A program made the translations under genes and the position numbers. A stretch of DNA of 64,000 bases, from positions 1-64,000 of the forward strand of contig CAZUXE010000007.1 in assembly GCA_964624585.1 (NCBI GenBank), given 5' to 3'. Each line of letters begins with the position of its first letter. Position 1 is the stretch's first letter. Shown here one piece after another: positions 62,294 to 64,000 of the stretch. This DNA comes from CAZUXE01 sp964624585. Its GTDB lineage: Bacteria; Hydrothermota; Tepidihabitantia; B3-TA06. The notes under the pieces are model-generated. The model did no database searches. It saw only the letters and a list, made by a program, of their open reading frames with translations, and was not told the origin of the DNA.

Positions 62294-63556
62294 TCAACTA
62301 ATATTGCTCTTTTTTAACCCTAAAAGGTCAATAAGCTCTTTCAAAGTCAACTCTTTTTGCTCACCTGAACGCATATCACGTAAAACCAGCTTCCCTGATT
62401 TAATTTCATCTTCACCAACTATAAGTACCTTACTGACATTACGAGAATTGGCACGCCTAAGTTGACGGGAAAGATTACCTTTGCGGAATTCAGCAACAGC
62501 AAATATGGAATTTTTTCTAAATTCAAAAAGAATATCTAAAACGAATTCCCTACTGGCTTCCCCCAGAGGTATAATGAGCAAAGGAATAGGTTCTTGCTGA
62601 TAGACAAACACCTGCTCCCCTTGACTAGCGAGAAGCGCGCGCTCCACTCCAAAGGCAAAACCGACAGCCGGAACGCTAGGTCCTCCCAATTCTTGCATAA
62701 GATAATCGTAACGTCCACCGCCACAAACAACGCTTTGCGCCCCCAAGGCAGCTGAAACAAACTCTATTACCGTTCGGGAATAATAATCCAGCCCTCTAAC
62801 CAAACGAATATTCTCTTTATATGGAATAGCAAACTGATCCAGACCTTTTTTAACCCCTTGAAAATGACTTGCGCATTCATCACAAAGATAATCACGCTGA
62901 GAAGGAGCAGATATCAGTATTGTTTGACAAGTCTTAACCTTACAGTCAAATACTCTTAAAGGATTGCGTTCCATACGCAACTTACAGTCATCACAAAGTC
63001 CAGCACGATGCTTTTTTAGAAATAACTTTAACTGTTCGGTATAATGGGGACGACACTGTCTACAACCAATAGTATTAATTTCCAAATGCATTTTTTCAAT
63101 ACCTATGGTTGTTAATAAATCGTACCCTAGTCTAATAAGCTCAGCATCAACCTCCGGTTCAGCCTCCCCAATTATTTCCACTCCTATTTGAGTATGCTCA
63201 CGATATCTACCTTTCTGAGGTTTATCTTGCCTAAACATAGACATCATATACCATAACCTTACAGGAATTTTTATCTTATTCTCTATAACAGCTCTCATTA
63301 TAGAAGGAGTACCCTCAGGTCTGAGGGCCAAATCACGTCCGCCCATATCGTTAAATCTGTACATCTCCTTAATTACGATATCTGATGAATTACCAGTGGT
63401 TCGCTGATACAATTCGTAATATTCAAATGTCGGCGTGTAAATAGGCATAAACCCTGCATTATTAAGATAAGAGTAGACAAGCTGCTCAAGCCTACGCCTG
63501 GCTAAAGCTTCTGTAGGTAAAATATCTCTTGTACCTTTAACTCTCTGAAAACGCAC
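62294..63556 (-). CDS. hisS: Histidyl-tRNA synthetase
   Basis: This class II aminoacyl-tRNA synthetase has 420 residues from GTG 63556, which has AGGAGG 4 nt upstream. Motif 2 FRQDKPQKGRYREHTQ, the histidine-specific LVRGLDYYSRTVIEF, the cysteine-containing insert CDDCKLRMERNP and the C-terminal anticodon-binding domain (LGEASREFVLDI onwards) are all present. An ATG at 63589 would extend it by 11 residues into the vanZ-like gene and puts the ribosome site inside the coding region. Confidence 0.95.
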   Translation of the reverse strand: MRFQRVKGTRDILPTEALARRRLEQLVYSYLNNAGFMPIYTPTFEYYELYQRTTGNSSDIVIKEMYRFNDMGGRDLALRPEGTPSIMRAVIENKIKIPVRLWYMMSMFRQDKPQKGRYREHTQIGVEIIGEAEPEVDAELIRLGYDLLTTIGIEKMHLEINTIGCRQCRPHYTEQLKLFLKKHRAGLCDDCKLRMERNPLRVFDCKVKTCQTILISAPSQRDYLCDECASHFQGVKKGLDQFAIPYKENIRLVRGLDYYSRTVIEFVSAALGAQSVVCGGGRYDYLMQELGGPSVPAVGFAFGVERALLASQGEQVFVYQQEPIPLLIIPLGEASREFVLDILFEFRKNSIFAVAEFRKGNLSRQLRRANSRNVSKVLIVGEDEIKSGKLVLRDMRSGEQKELTLKELIDLLGLKKSNIS

Positions 63557-63869
63557 GTCTCCTCCTGAAATAGGATATAATAAATCCAATTATAATCCCC
63601 GCCTCATTGGCAAGCAAATCCCATACAGCAACTTGTCTTCCTGGAGAAAAATACTGCTGTAGTTCATTAATTAAACCAAAAACAAGTAGCGGTATAATTA
63701 TCCACCATTTGAAAGAACTTCCTGCCAAATACCCCAGATAAGCAAAAGCCATTAAGTGAAAAATTTTATCGAAATTAAAACGCTGAATAGATTGAGTTTG
63801 CCCGGGTATGAAGGAAAGGCATATCAAAAACAGGGTCCAAACAATAAGGTAAATGTGACTTCGACGCAC
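63537..63869 (-). CDS. VanZ-like family membrane protein
   Basis: The protein has 110 residues and four predicted membrane segments. The family pattern is FDKIFHLMAFAYLGYLA, then a polar loop ELQQYFSPGRQVAVWDLLANEAG where VanZ-like proteins have 'E..Q...PGR..s..Dl..N..G'. VanZ confers low-level teicoplanin resistance in enterococci, but chromosomal VanZ-like proteins mostly have no known role. GTG 63869 begins one base after the preceding stop. It overlaps hisS by 20 nt. Confidence 0.85.
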   Translation of the reverse strand: MRRSHIYLIVWTLFLICLSFIPGQTQSIQRFNFDKIFHLMAFAYLGYLAGSSFKWWIIIPLLVFGLINELQQYFSPGRQVAVWDLLANEAGIIIGFIISYFRRRRAFSES

Positions 63870-63870
63870 A

Positions 63871-64000
63871 TCAGCCCCGAATAATCTCCTTGATACGCAT
63901 CAGACGAGTTAAATTGCCTCGTTCCATTTCAGAAAGCTTCAAGTTTATATAACTTATCGTTTCAGAGATATTGGGAATTACTACATATTCTAAAGCGTTT
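63871..64000 (-). CDS. atpD: V-type ATP synthase subunit D, C-terminal part (runs off the window)
   Basis: The minus-strand frame stays open from the window's edge to a TGA at 63873-63871, coding for 42 residues that include NALEYVVIPNISETISYI and MERGNLTRLMRIKEII. This matches the family's C-terminal pattern 'NALEY..IP....TI.YI...L.E.ER.N..RL..IK' of the central rotor stalk subunit D. The 5' part lies beyond 64000. It implies a V/A-type, not F-type, ATPase operon upstream. The stop is one base from the VanZ-like start, so the genes are probably co-transcribed. Confidence 0.85.
   Translation of the reverse strand, partial: NALEYVVIPNISETISYINLKLSEMERGNLTRLMRIKEIIRG

Noticed and set aside
1..64000. 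CRISPR array, insertion sequence or prophage
   Set aside because: No regularly spaced direct repeats, transposase, integrase or phage structural gene was seen on either strand.

Overview
The window reads as a piece of a Gram-negative (diderm) bacterial chromosome of moderate to low GC. Peptidoglycan genes with a meso-DAP-type MurE, an OmpA-family protein and several predicted outer-membrane barrels argue for two membranes. Three large exported proteins end in a C-terminal module of the type IX secretion (Por) kind. The last 130 bases encode the C-terminus of a V-type ATP synthase subunit D. This combination fits a candidate phylum near the FCB assemblage (WOR-3/Stahlbacteria- or Cloacimonadota-like). 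That placement is inference from gene content, and no rRNA is present to test it. GTG and TTG starts are common, genes often overlap as ATGA, GTGA or TTGA, and most visible promoters are close to TTGACA-N16/17-TATAAT.

1-18.8 kb (+): a long division and cell wall (dcw) operon. A consensus promoter overlaid by phased MraZ boxes precedes mraZ, a STAS-domain gene, rsmH, ftsL, ftsI, murE, murF, mraY, murD, ftsW, murG, murC, murB, ftsA and ftsZ, followed by an HtrA/DegP-type protease and purB, and then a hairpin terminator. Genes mostly touch or overlap. No ftsQ or ddl is present.

18.8-31 kb: tRNA-Thr and tRNA-Tyr (-) with their own promoter and terminator, then an accessory stretch of individually promoted genes. 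These are two small outer-membrane barrels, an SDR oxidoreductase, a secreted repeat protein, a 1658-residue gingipain-like (C25) protease whose catalytic domain is interrupted by a BNR/YCF48-like propeller segment, a TatD nuclease and a DUF4097-type exported protein.

31-38.5 kb (+): a divergent GT9-like glycosyltransferase, an orphan sensor histidine kinase and tRNA m1A58 methyltransferase TrmI, then the tldD-pmbA-folC operon.

38.5-47.5 kb (-): one tight operon reading OmpA-family protein, two exported proteins, mannose-family PTS EIIB-EIIC-EIID, HPr, enzyme I, phosphoglucose/phosphomannose isomerase and a sugar-phosphate nucleotidyltransferase. No EIIA gene is present. The 280-bp spacer upstream holds a consensus promoter and three DnaA-box-like sequences.

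47.8-64 kb (-): a sensor-like propeller protein, a long TPR protein, fabG, an M6 metalloprotease, bactofilin, a possible 34-residue ORF, a membrane-anchored M23 peptidase with a long basic cytosolic tail, three tandem M42 aminopeptidase paralogues (one apparently catalytically dead), parB, parA, hisS, a VanZ-like protein and the end of a V-ATPase subunit D gene. No CRISPR array, insertion sequence, prophage or rRNA operon was seen.
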